From: Porticoccaceae bacterium
GTDB taxonomy: Bacteria > Pseudomonadota > Gammaproteobacteria > Pseudomonadales > Porticoccaceae
DNA length: 15,624 nucleotides
Direction of reading: 5' to 3'
Assembly (NCBI GenBank): GCA_023229065.1
Contig: JALNZZ010000038.1
Coordinates: 1 to 15,624 of the forward strand
How positions within the stretch are numbered: the first letter of the stretch is position 1; the number at the start of each line of letters is the position of its first letter. The translations under genes and the position numbers were made by a program. The notes under the pieces were generated by a model. It was not told where the DNA came from and ran no database searches. It saw only the letters and a program-made list of their open reading frames with translations. Of this stretch, positions 8,587 to 14,656 are shown one piece after another.

Positions 8587-8595
8587 ATGATAGCA
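8587..8595 (-). promoter_or_regulatory. Candidate extended -10 promoter of the RDD gene
   Basis: On the minus strand the sequence reads TGCTATCAT: an extended -10 (TGn followed by TATCAT, 5 of 6). No good -35 is present at the usual distance. It would give a leader of about 57 bases. The rest of the divergent gap (8524-8762) holds a TTGACT at 8654-8659 without a matching -10, and TTGCTT-N17-TACAAA (8698-8726) as a weak candidate for the PHA gene on the plus strand. Confidence 0.3.
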
Positions 8596-8762
8596 AAGGG
8601 AAGGTGGAAAAATCTGCAAGGGGCAGGGAAGTGTATGGGCAAGACAAGAGCTGTTGACTGCGCGATAAGGGTAAAAGTGGTGAGTAGCACTGTGGCCTTG
8701 CTTTGGAGTGCTGTTGCGGTTACAAACGACACCTTTCAGCCGTCCCGGGAGCACAACATCAG

Positions 8763-9041
8763 ATGAGCACGATAAGTTTCAAGCGCAATCACACCATGAC
8801 ATCAGATCAGCTCCGGCAGGAGGTTCAGGCACTGGCGGACAAGTTGATAGACAAGTTCGGTGGCAGTGCCGCCTGGCAGGAAGACGAGATGCACTATGAG
8901 TTCAACGGCGGGATCAAAGCCTGTGTCGCCTGCAAGGCCGAAGAAGTGCAGGTGGAGGTTGAGCTCGAGGGTATGATGTCACTGTTCAAGGGGCGTATTG
9001 CCAGCGAGGTGGAGGACTATTTACAGCGCCATATAAGCTGA
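8763..9041 (+). CDS. Polyhydroxyalkanoic acid system family protein
   Basis: A 92-residue protein of the family annotated as polyhydroxyalkanoic acid system protein (PHA_gran_rgn type), found near PHA and ubiE/tat genes in gammaproteobacteria; its biochemical role is not established. It begins MSTISFKRNHTMTSDQL, matching the family opening MSTI...R.H....E.A. It continues with a helix (DQLRQEVQALADKLIDKFGG), a short strand block (WQEDEMHYEFNGG), VQVEVELEG, and the family C-terminus LFKGRIASEVEDYLQRH. The start is the ATG at 8763, with GGGAG about 11 bases upstream; an earlier in-frame start at 8703 would add 20 residues unlike the family. No PHA synthase or phasin lies in the window, so a role in PHA storage here is inference. 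It converges on tatC. Confidence 0.85.
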   Translation: MSTISFKRNHTMTSDQLRQEVQALADKLIDKFGGSAAWQEDEMHYEFNGGIKACVACKAEEVQVEVELEGMMSLFKGRIASEVEDYLQRHIS

Positions 9042-9093
9042 GGCAAGCACTTGCAGCCGGGCTGCCAGGTGTGGGAATCCGCCTGTGCTTGCC
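9042..9093. repeat. Structured 9-bp inverted repeat filling the PHA gene/tatC convergent gap
   Basis: GGCAAGCAC (9042-9050) and GTGCTTGCC (9085-9093) are perfect 9-base inverted arms. The first starts at the base right after the PHA-gene stop; the second ends four bases before the tatC stop. Between them GCAGC-CGG-GCTGC (9053-9065) forms its own 5-bp hairpin, and AGGTG...CCGCCT (9067-9084) may form a weaker one, giving a possible three-way junction. There is no T-tract on either strand. A bidirectional terminator or 3'-end stabilising structure is the likeliest role. Confidence 0.6.
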
Positions 9094-9097
9094 GGGG

Positions 9098-9862
9098 TCA
9101 GCCTGCCACCTTTTCTTCCTCTTCAGCGTCATCGGTCGGAGCCACTAGCCGACCGAATACCAGCCCCAGTTCAAACAGCAGCCACATGGGGATTGCCAGC
9201 AGGGCTTGGGAAAAGACATCCGGCGGTGTCAGCAGCATGCCAACCACAAAGCAGCCCGCAACAATAAAGGGGCGCTTTTGGGCCAAGCTCGCTGGTTTCA
9301 CAATGCCCATCCAGCTCAAAATGACTACGGCAATGGGGACTTCGAAGGCAACTCCGAAGGCAAAAAACAGTGTCAGCACAAAGTCCAGATAGCTGCTGAT
9401 ATCGGTCATCACAGCGATACTTTCGGGGCCGACACTGGTAAAGAACCCAAAGATAATAGGGAACACCAGAAAGTAGGCGAAGGCAATACCAAGGTAGAAC
9501 AGCGCTACGCTGGAGGCGAAGAGCGGCAGGACCACCCGTTTTTCACGCTCGTAGAGCCCCGGGGCGACAAAAGCCCATACCTGATAGAGAACAAAGGGCA
9601 TGGCCAGCAGCAGGGACACCATCATGGTGAGCTTGAAGGGGGCAAAGAAAGGCGATGCCACATCGGTGGCGATCATCGAGCTGTTTTCCGGCAGCAGTTC
9701 CCGCAGCGGCTCGGATACGATCAAATAGATTTCGTTGCTGAAGTAAAAGAGGCAGAGAAAAATTATCAGCACGGAGGCGATGATTTTCAGAAGGCGGTCG
9801 CGCAGCTCCAGCAAGTGAGCCAGCAGCGGCAGCTCCTTGTCGCGCAGTTCCTCGTTACTCAT
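9098..9862 (-). CDS. tatC: Sec-independent protein translocase subunit TatC
   Basis: Polytopic core of the twin-arginine translocon, which with TatB recognises twin-arginine signal peptides of folded precursors. The 254-residue protein matches E. coli TatC closely: N-terminal LLAHLLELRDRLL, then MIATDVASPFFAPFKL, VLYQVWAFVAPGLYERE, AFAYFLVFPIIFGFF, AFGVAFEVPIAVVIL and VVGMLLTPPDVFSQALLAIP, with six expected membrane spans. The C-terminus is short and acidic (DDAEEEEKVAG). The start ATG at 9862 overlaps the tatB stop (ATGA, 4 bases), indicating translational coupling. It is the last gene of the ubiE-to-tatC operon and ends within a few bases of the inverted repeat at 9042-9093. Confidence 0.98.
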   Translation of the reverse strand: MSNEELRDKELPLLAHLLELRDRLLKIIASVLIIFLCLFYFSNEIYLIVSEPLRELLPENSSMIATDVASPFFAPFKLTMMVSLLLAMPFVLYQVWAFVAPGLYEREKRVVLPLFASSVALFYLGIAFAYFLVFPIIFGFFTSVGPESIAVMTDISSYLDFVLTLFFAFGVAFEVPIAVVILSWMGIVKPASLAQKRPFIVAGCFVVGMLLTPPDVFSQALLAIPMWLLFELGLVFGRLVAPTDDAEEEEKVAG

Positions 9863-10290
9863 GTCCTGCTGCCTTTGCGAGGTGTTGATGTGTCAGCTAT
9901 GTCTTCAGAGCTGACAGAAGTACCGGTGTTCTCAGTGAGCGGGACCGTAACAGAGGACTCCCCGGCAGCTGGTGCCGGGGACTTGGCGTCACTTATTGCC
10001 TCGGCACCCGCCTTGTCTGATTCGGCTTTGCGCCTGCCAAGGATTTCCTCCTCCAACTGTTTTTTATGCTCTTCGAGAGAGCGCATGACCTCTTCGTTGT
10101 GCAGTTGGCGGCGGATGTCATCAAGGCCCAGCTCGCGATCCATCTCTTGATAAGCACGGTTGAGAGCACGCTTGGTGCGACCGACCCACAACCCTATGGT
10201 GCGGATGGTTTCCGGCAGCCGTTTAGGGCCAATCACCACCAGCGCAATTACCGCTGTCAGCAGCAATTCGGAAAAGCCGATGTCAAACAT
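9859..10290 (-). CDS. tatB: Sec-independent protein translocase subunit TatB
   Basis: Single-span subunit that forms the substrate receptor with TatC. The 143-residue protein has the TatB N-terminus MFDIGFSELLLTAVIALVVI, then the hinge GPKRLPETIR at about 21-30, an amphipathic/coiled-coil stretch to about residue 95 (charged, with EEVMRSLEEHKKQLEEE), and a low-complexity Ser/Thr/Ala/Pro tail that is probably disordered. The start is the ATG at 10290. No clear Shine-Dalgarno precedes it (GGGTTCGCC directly upstream), and it lies 65 bases after the tatA stop, so TatB may be made in lower amount than TatA, as the family stoichiometry needs. That last point is inference. Confidence 0.96.
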   Translation of the reverse strand: MFDIGFSELLLTAVIALVVIGPKRLPETIRTIGLWVGRTKRALNRAYQEMDRELGLDDIRRQLHNEEVMRSLEEHKKQLEEEILGRRKAESDKAGAEAISDAKSPAPAAGESSVTVPLTENTGTSVSSEDIADTSTPRKGSRT

Positions 10291-10355
10291 GGCGAACCCG
10301 CAGCTTGCGCCAGCGAGTCAGGCAGGTAGCGAGGGGAGTAGTCATGGCGTTGCTG

Positions 10356-10610
10356 TCACGACTGGTGCGTGTCTGTCTTGGCTTTAGTCTCGCTGGAAGC
10401 AGCGGTCTTTTCCTGGTCGAGACGGGCGCTTTCACCGTTGCTCTCGGCGTCGTCGTCCTTCTTCTCGCCATCGTTCACCGCCTGGCGAAAGCTTTTGATG
10501 GCGCCGCCAAGGTCGCCGCCAAGGCTCTTGAGGCGCTTGGTGCCAAAAATCAGCACAACAATTGCCAGAATAATAAGGAGTTGCCAGATACTGATACCAC
10601 CCAAACCCAT
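10356..10610 (-). CDS. tatA: Sec-independent protein translocase subunit TatA
   Basis: Pore-forming or membrane-thinning subunit of the Tat system. The 84-residue protein has the TatA form: a short N-terminal membrane helix (ISIWQLLIILAIVVLIFG), the conserved hinge FGTKRLK at 22-28, an amphipathic helix LGGDLGGAIKSFRQAV, an acidic motif (DDDAES) and a charged disordered tail. The start ATG at 10610 is 12 bases after the hisE stop. The Shine-Dalgarno (AAGAGGAT) overlaps that stop codon, so TatA is expressed from the same message as the histidine genes. TatA and TatB are separate here, as in other gammaproteobacteria. Confidence 0.97.
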   Translation of the reverse strand: MGLGGISIWQLLIILAIVVLIFGTKRLKSLGGDLGGAIKSFRQAVNDGEKKDDDAESNGESARLDQEKTAASSETKAKTDTHQS

Positions 10611-10622
10611 GATGTAATCCTC

Positions 10623-10955
10623 TTATCGTGATGTACGGCTGGCCTTCTCGTCGAGGCCAGAGATATGGAAGCGGCGCTGAAGTTCTGCCAGTACCGCGTC
10701 GGCGCTTTGACCCAGATGGGAAAGCATTACCAAACTGTGAAACCACAGGTCGGCGGTTTCGCCGATCAGAGCTGTGGTGTCGCCGCTGTCAGCGGCGTCG
10801 CGGGCGGCGAGAATGGTTTCCACCGCTTCTTCGCCCACTTTTTCAAGAATTTTGTTAAGCCCCTTTGCGTGCAGGCTGGCCACATAGGAACTGCTGGGAT
10901 CGGCCTGGCGGCGCGCCTCCAGAATAGTGGTGAGCTCGCGTAGCACATCGCTCAT
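10623..10955 (-). CDS. hisE: Phosphoribosyl-ATP pyrophosphatase
   Basis: Catalyses the second step of histidine biosynthesis, hydrolysing phosphoribosyl-ATP to phosphoribosyl-AMP and pyrophosphate. The 110-residue protein is of the all-alpha MazG-like fold and has the two metal-binding helices: KVGEEAVETILAA near 39-51 and ETADLWFHSLVML near 66-78. It starts at ATG 10955, overlapping the hisI stop by four bases (ATGA), with GGGAG about 9 bases upstream. In enterics hisI and hisE are fused; here they are separate adjacent genes, the arrangement known from pseudomonads. Confidence 0.96.
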   Translation of the reverse strand: MSDVLRELTTILEARRQADPSSSYVASLHAKGLNKILEKVGEEAVETILAARDAADSGDTTALIGETADLWFHSLVMLSHLGQSADAVLAELQRRFHISGLDEKASRTSR

Positions 10956-11365
10956 TTGTAGATACTCCCAGGGTCCTTCAGTACCGGATCAGTGACAACC
11001 CACTCGCCGTCTTTCAGAGTGCGAAAAAAACATGACTCTCGCCCCGTATGACAGGCAATACCGCCTTGCTGTTCGATGCTCAACAAAATCACATCGTTGT
11101 CGCAGTCGAGGCGGATATCGCGAATCACCTGATAGTGGCCTGACTCTTCACCCTTGTGCCACAGCTTTTTGCGGGAGCGCGACCAGTATACAGCGCGGCC
11201 GGTGCTGGCCGTGAGGGCGAGGGCCTCGCGGTTCATCCACGCTACCATCAGGATACGACCGCTATGGGCATCCTGGGCGATGGCAGGGACAAGGCCATTG
11301 CTGTCCCAGGCGACTCGTTGAGTAAAGTCCGGAGCAGAGTCCGGTGCTGTGCGGTTGGAGTTCAT
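10952..11365 (-). CDS. hisI: Phosphoribosyl-AMP cyclohydrolase
   Basis: Catalyses the third step of histidine biosynthesis, opening the adenine ring of phosphoribosyl-AMP; a zinc and magnesium enzyme of the cytoplasm. The 137-residue protein has the conserved blocks GRILMVAWMNREAL, YWSRSRKKLWHKGEESGH and DCDNDVILL. The zinc cysteines can be placed at C88, C105 and C112 (DCDND, IACHTGRESCF), with the metal aspartates D87, D89 and D91 around the first. The ATG at 11365 lies 27 bases after the ubiB stop with no obvious Shine-Dalgarno. A CATAAT (minus strand, 11372-11377) in this gap could be an internal -10 but lacks a -35. The other his genes are not in the window. Confidence 0.96.
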   Translation of the reverse strand: MNSNRTAPDSAPDFTQRVAWDSNGLVPAIAQDAHSGRILMVAWMNREALALTASTGRAVYWSRSRKKLWHKGEESGHYQVIRDIRLDCDNDVILLSIEQQGGIACHTGRESCFFRTLKDGEWVVTDPVLKDPGSIYK

Positions 11366-11392
11366 GGTGTCATTATGCGCTATTTGCCGCGT

Positions 11393-13021
11393 TCAGCGAA
11401 GCAGCAATAGTAAGGCCCCGGCTGCGAATAACAGCAGGCTGGCAGCGGGCAGGGAGGCCACGGCATCGCTCCACTGAGGGAAGGCTGAGCCGGCACCAAT
11501 GCCCATCAGCGCGCTGGCAGCGAACAGCCGGGTGCGGTTTTTGGTGGAGGCTGGGGGGGAAGTCTGCTCCTCGACAGCGCGGCGACTGCGCTGGCGGCTC
11601 AGCTCCAGGGTCTGGTAAACCAGGTGCGGCAGTTCCGGCAGCTGCTCCAGCCACTCGGGACCGTGGCGCTTGAGACGCGCCAGCAAAGTGCCTGGACGGA
11701 AGCGCTGTTTTAGCCAGTTTTCCATGAAAGGGTGTGCTGTAGTCCACAGGTCCAGATCAGGGTACAGCTGGCGACCCAGACCCTCGACATTGAGCAGAGT
11801 CTTTTGCAGCAGCACCAGGGAGGGCTGCACCTCCATGTCGAAGCGCTGGGCAGTACGAAATAGCTGCACCAGTGTCAGACCGAACGAAATATCCTTGAGG
11901 GGACGCTCGAAGATTGGTTCGCATACGGTGCGAATAGCGGCTTCAAAATCGTTGAGTGGAGTATCTTCCGGCACCCAGCCCGAGAGGATATGGAGCTCTG
12001 CAACCTGACGGTAGTCGCGCCGGAAGATCGCCACCAGATTGCGGGCCAGATAATAGCGGTCCGCGTCGCTGAGGGAACCGACGATGGCGCAGTCCACCGC
12101 CAGATAGCGGGGGCGGGCCGGGTCGCTGGCATCGACGAAAATATTGCCGGGGTGCATGTCGGCGTGGAAGAAGTTGTGCTCGAACACCTGGGTGAAGAAA
12201 ATCTCTACACCGCGCTCCGCCAGTACTTTCATATCGGTATTGCGGGAGGACAAGTAGGCCAGGTCGGTGACGGGGGCAGCGTGAATACGCTCGCTGACCA
12301 TGACTTTTTCGTTGGTCAGAGGCCAGTGCACCTCCGGAACATAGAGCATCGGTGAATTAAGAAAGTTGCGGCGCAGCAGGGAAGCGTTGGCGGCTTCGCG
12401 CTGCAGGTTGAGCTCGTCAAAGATGGTGTGCTTGTAATCTTCGACCACTTCGATCGGGCGCAGACGCTTGCCATGGGGTGTGTTGCGCTCTACCCAGCGG
12501 GCGAGGCAGAGCATAAGCTCAATGTCCTCGCGGATAACTCTCTCGATGCCGGGGCGAATAGCCTTGACTACGACCTCGCGGCCATCGGCGAGTTGCGCGG
12601 TATGCACCTGGGCTACAGAGGCAGAGGCCAGCGGCTCACTGTCAAAGCGCTGGAACAGATCGCTGACTTTGCCGTCGAGGGCCGCTTCGACGATGGCGAC
12701 AAACTGTTCGGAAGGAAAGGGTGGCACGCGGTCTTGCAAGTGACTCAGTTCGGCGCAGATATCTGCAGGTACCAGGTCTGGGCGCGTGGAGAGCAGTTGA
12801 CCAAACTTGATAAAGATAGGGCCAAGAGCTTCCAGGGCGAGTCGCAGCCGCTCGCCGCGCGGCGCTTTGGGAGTTGGCAGCCAGCGTGTCGCTCGGGCCA
12901 GCACTCGCGCTGCCAGGGGTAGGCGCTGAGCGTGATTGCTGGCGCTTTCGGCAAGCAGGGTGTCGAGCCGATAGCGGGCGGCGACCCGGGCGATGGTCAA
13001 CAGACGGGTGACTTTGGCCAT
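11393..13021 (-). CDS. ubiB: Ubiquinone biosynthesis protein UbiB (ABC1/ADCK atypical kinase-like ATPase)
   Basis: Membrane-associated ATPase of the protein-kinase-like ADCK family, needed for ubiquinone biosynthesis and thought to help extract or organise lipid intermediates. The 542-residue protein (E. coli 546) has the family-specific KFGQ at 72-75, the Ala-rich loop LASASVAQVHTA at about 131-142, the ATP lysine K153 in VVVKAIRPG, FDELNLQREAANA at about 201-213, the catalytic-loop-like HADMHPGN at 286-293 and the metal-binding D310. The last sits in VDCAIVGSL, where E. coli has DCGIVGSL as I recall it: Ala at the Gly of the DFG-like position. Two hydrophobic C-terminal segments (about 499-515, 522-541) anchor it in the inner membrane. 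The start ATG overlaps the ubiJ stop by one base (TGATG). Confidence 0.97.
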   Translation of the reverse strand: MAKVTRLLTIARVAARYRLDTLLAESASNHAQRLPLAARVLARATRWLPTPKAPRGERLRLALEALGPIFIKFGQLLSTRPDLVPADICAELSHLQDRVPPFPSEQFVAIVEAALDGKVSDLFQRFDSEPLASASVAQVHTAQLADGREVVVKAIRPGIERVIREDIELMLCLARWVERNTPHGKRLRPIEVVEDYKHTIFDELNLQREAANASLLRRNFLNSPMLYVPEVHWPLTNEKVMVSERIHAAPVTDLAYLSSRNTDMKVLAERGVEIFFTQVFEHNFFHADMHPGNIFVDASDPARPRYLAVDCAIVGSLSDADRYYLARNLVAIFRRDYRQVAELHILSGWVPEDTPLNDFEAAIRTVCEPIFERPLKDISFGLTLVQLFRTAQRFDMEVQPSLVLLQKTLLNVEGLGRQLYPDLDLWTTAHPFMENWLKQRFRPGTLLARLKRHGPEWLEQLPELPHLVYQTLELSRQRSRRAVEEQTSPPASTKNRTRLFAASALMGIGAGSAFPQWSDAVASLPAASLLLFAAGALLLLLR

Positions 13022-13644
13022 CAGGAGGCCCGTTCAGCGAGGCGTTGCTGCAGGCGAGCGGTGCGCGCCATCAGACGATCGCTGTCTTCAGCGAGACGAG
13101 CGACCTGATCTGCCCAGGGCGCCATCTCGGCGCGACTCAGTAGTACACGGGCTTCCTCGCGCAGATATTCACCTCCGCCGGACAGGGCGCGGGACGTTGC
13201 CTGACGCTGCCAGCGCAACGCCGCGCGCGTCGCTTCGGCGATCAGGTGGGCAGGGATATCACCCAGCAGGTTGGCCAGGGCTGCTTCCCAGTCGATGTCC
13301 AGCCTGCCCAAGACGGTTCGCATGTCTTGTAGCAGGCTCTGGCTGCCTGCCATTTCTACACCCGAGCCTGCCAGGGTGACGCCGCCCTGATTGTCCACGG
13401 CCAAGCGCGCCAGAGCGACACCGCTGCCCCGCAGTCGCGTTTCGGCCCCTTCCGGCAGACCGGCGGTAAGTACCAGGGTGCCGCTGTCATCAAAACTGAT
13501 GCCGAGATCCATAGCCGGAAAGGTGCACTGGACCGCGAGGGTGCGCCCTGCCAGCTGCGCCAGGTCAGCGCGACTGGCGGGATCGAAGTCCAGGGCATGG
13601 TTGACCGCGGCTGCTGCGCCATTGAGGGCCAGAGTGCTGATCAA
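13021..13644 (-). CDS. ubiJ: Ubiquinone biosynthesis accessory factor UbiJ (SCP2 domain)
   Basis: Lipid-binding accessory factor of the soluble Ubi complex, which with UbiK helps the hydroxylation and methylation steps act on the hydrophobic intermediates. The 207-residue protein has an SCP2-like sterol-carrier domain (about 13-112) with the central block TRLRGSGVALARL and GGVTLAGSGVEMAGS. The C-terminal UbiJ region follows: DIDWEAALANLLGDIPAHL, a helix rich in Arg/Ala, and a coiled-coil end (LMARTARLQQRLAERA). The start appears to be TTG at 13644, overlapping the ubiE stop by four bases (TTGA); it is preferred because there is no other start near it that keeps the whole N-terminal helix. The name rests on domain and position between ubiE and ubiB; sequence identity to E. 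coli UbiJ is low. Confidence 0.9.
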   Translation of the reverse strand: MISTLALNGAAAAVNHALDFDPASRADLAQLAGRTLAVQCTFPAMDLGISFDDSGTLVLTAGLPEGAETRLRGSGVALARLAVDNQGGVTLAGSGVEMAGSQSLLQDMRTVLGRLDIDWEAALANLLGDIPAHLIAEATRAALRWQRQATSRALSGGGEYLREEARVLLSRAEMAPWADQVARLAEDSDRLMARTARLQQRLAERAS

Positions 13645-14390
13645 GGCTTGATGCCCTTGTGCAGGGCGACAATGCCGCCGGTGAGATTGTGGTATTCACA
13701 GCGGGTGAAGCCGGCGGTCGCCATCATCTCCTTGAGGGTGCCCTGGTCCGGGTGCATCCGGATGGATTCGGCCAGGTAGCGGTAGCTCTCGGCATCGTTG
13801 GCGACCAGCTTGCCCATGGTCGGCAGAATGCGAAACGAGTAGAAGTCGTAGAGCTTTTCCAGCGGCTCTGCCACGGGCTTGGAAAACTCCAGTATCAGGA
13901 GTCGCCCGCCAGGCTTAAGTACCCGCAGCATGGAGGCCAGGGCGAGGTCCTTGTCGGTGACGTTGCGCAAGCCGAAGGCAATGGTGATGCAGTCGAAGGT
14001 GTTGTCAGGGAACGGCAGATACTGGGCATCCGCTTGGGCGAAGACGACGTTGCCGGCAATGCCGTGGTCGATCAGCTTGTCGCGCCCCACGTTGAGCATC
14101 GAGTCGTTGATGTCGGCCAGTACCACGAGGCCGTCGCGGCCCACCAGGCGGGAGAACTTGGCCGTTAAATCGCCGGTGCCGCCGGCGATATCCAGCACCC
14201 GCTGGCCGGCGCGAACACCGGACATCTGGATGGTGAAGTGTTTCCACAGGCGGTGGATACCACCGGACATCAGGTCGTTCATCAGGTCGTATTTGGCGGC
14301 CACGGAGTGAAAAACGCGGGACACATGGCTAGCCTTTTCCGCTACTGGCACCTGTTTGTAACCAAAGTGAGTGTACTTGTCCTCGTTCAT
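13641..14390 (-). CDS. ubiE: Ubiquinone/menaquinone biosynthesis C-methyltransferase UbiE
   Basis: SAM-dependent C-methyltransferase that methylates the benzoquinol ring (and demethylmenaquinol where that is made). The 249-residue protein (E. coli 251) has KASHVSRVFHSVAAKYDLMN near the N-terminus, the SAM motif I VLDIAGGTGDLTAKF at about 65-79, a second acidic strand VVLADINDSML, the UbiE signature block FDCITIAFGLRNVTDK, and RVLKPGGRLLILEFSKP. The ATG at 14390 has a very strong Shine-Dalgarno (AGGAGGT, 6-base spacer). It is the first gene of the long operon and lies just downstream of the promoter at 14416-14444. Confidence 0.98.
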   Translation of the reverse strand: MNEDKYTHFGYKQVPVAEKASHVSRVFHSVAAKYDLMNDLMSGGIHRLWKHFTIQMSGVRAGQRVLDIAGGTGDLTAKFSRLVGRDGLVVLADINDSMLNVGRDKLIDHGIAGNVVFAQADAQYLPFPDNTFDCITIAFGLRNVTDKDLALASMLRVLKPGGRLLILEFSKPVAEPLEKLYDFYSFRILPTMGKLVANDAESYRYLAESIRMHPDQGTLKEMMATAGFTRCEYHNLTGGIVALHKGIKP

Positions 14391-14396
14391 CGACCG

Positions 14397-14403
14397 ACCT
14401 CCT
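14397..14403 (-). promoter_or_regulatory. Strong ribosome binding site of ubiE
   Basis: AGGAGGT on the minus strand, six bases before the ubiE ATG. It is the strongest Shine-Dalgarno in the window and fixes the ubiE start. Most downstream genes have weak sites and overlap their predecessors, so ribosome entry here probably drives ubiJ and ubiB translation too. Confidence 0.85.
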
Positions 14404-14415
14404 GAAGAGGACGGA

Positions 14416-14444
14416 ATTGTACACTGAGGGAGGGGTTGTGTCCC
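14416..14444 (-). promoter_or_regulatory. Probable sigma70 promoter of the ubiE-tatC operon
   Basis: On the minus strand GGGACA (14439-14444, 4 of 6 to TTGACA) and TACAAT (14416-14421, 5 of 6 to TATAAT) are separated by exactly 17 bases. Transcription would start near 14409, leaving a leader of only about 20 bases that consists mainly of the Shine-Dalgarno. The spacer and -35 are overlapped by the palindrome at 14422-14450. Confidence 0.55.
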
Positions 14445-14450
14445 TCCGTG
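14422..14450. repeat. Imperfect palindrome within the ubiE promoter
   Basis: CACTGAGGGA (14422-14431) and TCCCTCCGTG (14441-14450) are inverted arms of 10 bases with one mismatch, around a 9-base centre; the inner 6 bases GAGGGA/TCCCTC are perfect. The element covers the promoter spacer and the -35 hexamer, a place typical of a repressor operator. The regulator is unknown, and chance formation is possible. Confidence 0.4.
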
Positions 14451-14552
14451 TTGCTCTGGTGCTCGGTGGGGCTTCTTGTGATGGATCTGTTGGGTTGTTG
14501 TGTGGTTGTGGTGCTTCGTCGTTCGACCTCGGGCTGGGGTAAGGCTTTCGAG

Positions 14553-14582
14553 ACACGGTACCCCTAGGGGCGGGACCGGTGT
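14553..14582. repeat. GC-rich hairpin with a CCCCTAGGGG palindrome at its centre
   Basis: ACACGGT (14553-14559) pairs with ACCGGTGT (14575-14582) with one bulged G, and encloses the perfect 10-base palindrome CCCCTAGGGG (14561-14570). It lies about 110 bases upstream of the ubiE promoter and about 75 past the end of the acyltransferase gene. No T-run follows on either strand. Confidence 0.45.
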
Positions 14583-14620
14583 GCAAGGCGCATACTACAC
14601 CCTACCTCCCACAACGATGC

Positions 14621-14652
14621 TCTCCTGCATAGTGCGATTGCCCAGCAGGAGA
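14621..14652 (-). terminator. 8-bp inverted repeat right after the acyltransferase gene, possible terminator
   Basis: TCTCCTGC (14621-14628) and GCAGGAGA (14645-14652) form a perfect 8-bp stem with a 16-base loop, four bases after the stop codon at 14657-14659. There is no following U-tract, so it may be a 3'-end stabilising stem or a Rho-dependent end, not a classical intrinsic terminator. Confidence 0.4.
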
Positions 14653-14656
14653 CCTG

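Noticed and set aside
8702..8718. Sigma54 promoter (GG...GC) before the PHA gene
   Set aside because: The GG and GC dinucleotides are 11 bases apart where the consensus needs 12, and the flanking bases fit poorly.
8524..8754. N-terminal extension of the RDD protein
   Set aside because: The extra 77 residues are Cys/His/Pro/Ser-rich without family similarity; the ATG at 8523 gives a normal RDD protein.
9206..10150. A 314-codon plus-strand frame opposite tatC and tatB
   Set aside because: It lies entirely over well-matched tatC and tatB codons; the product is Gln/His/Gly-rich and resembles nothing.
14329..14586. An 85-codon minus-strand frame over the ubiE leader
   Set aside because: It overlaps the ubiE start and promoter in another frame and is low-complexity (Thr/Pro/Arg); no family resemblance.
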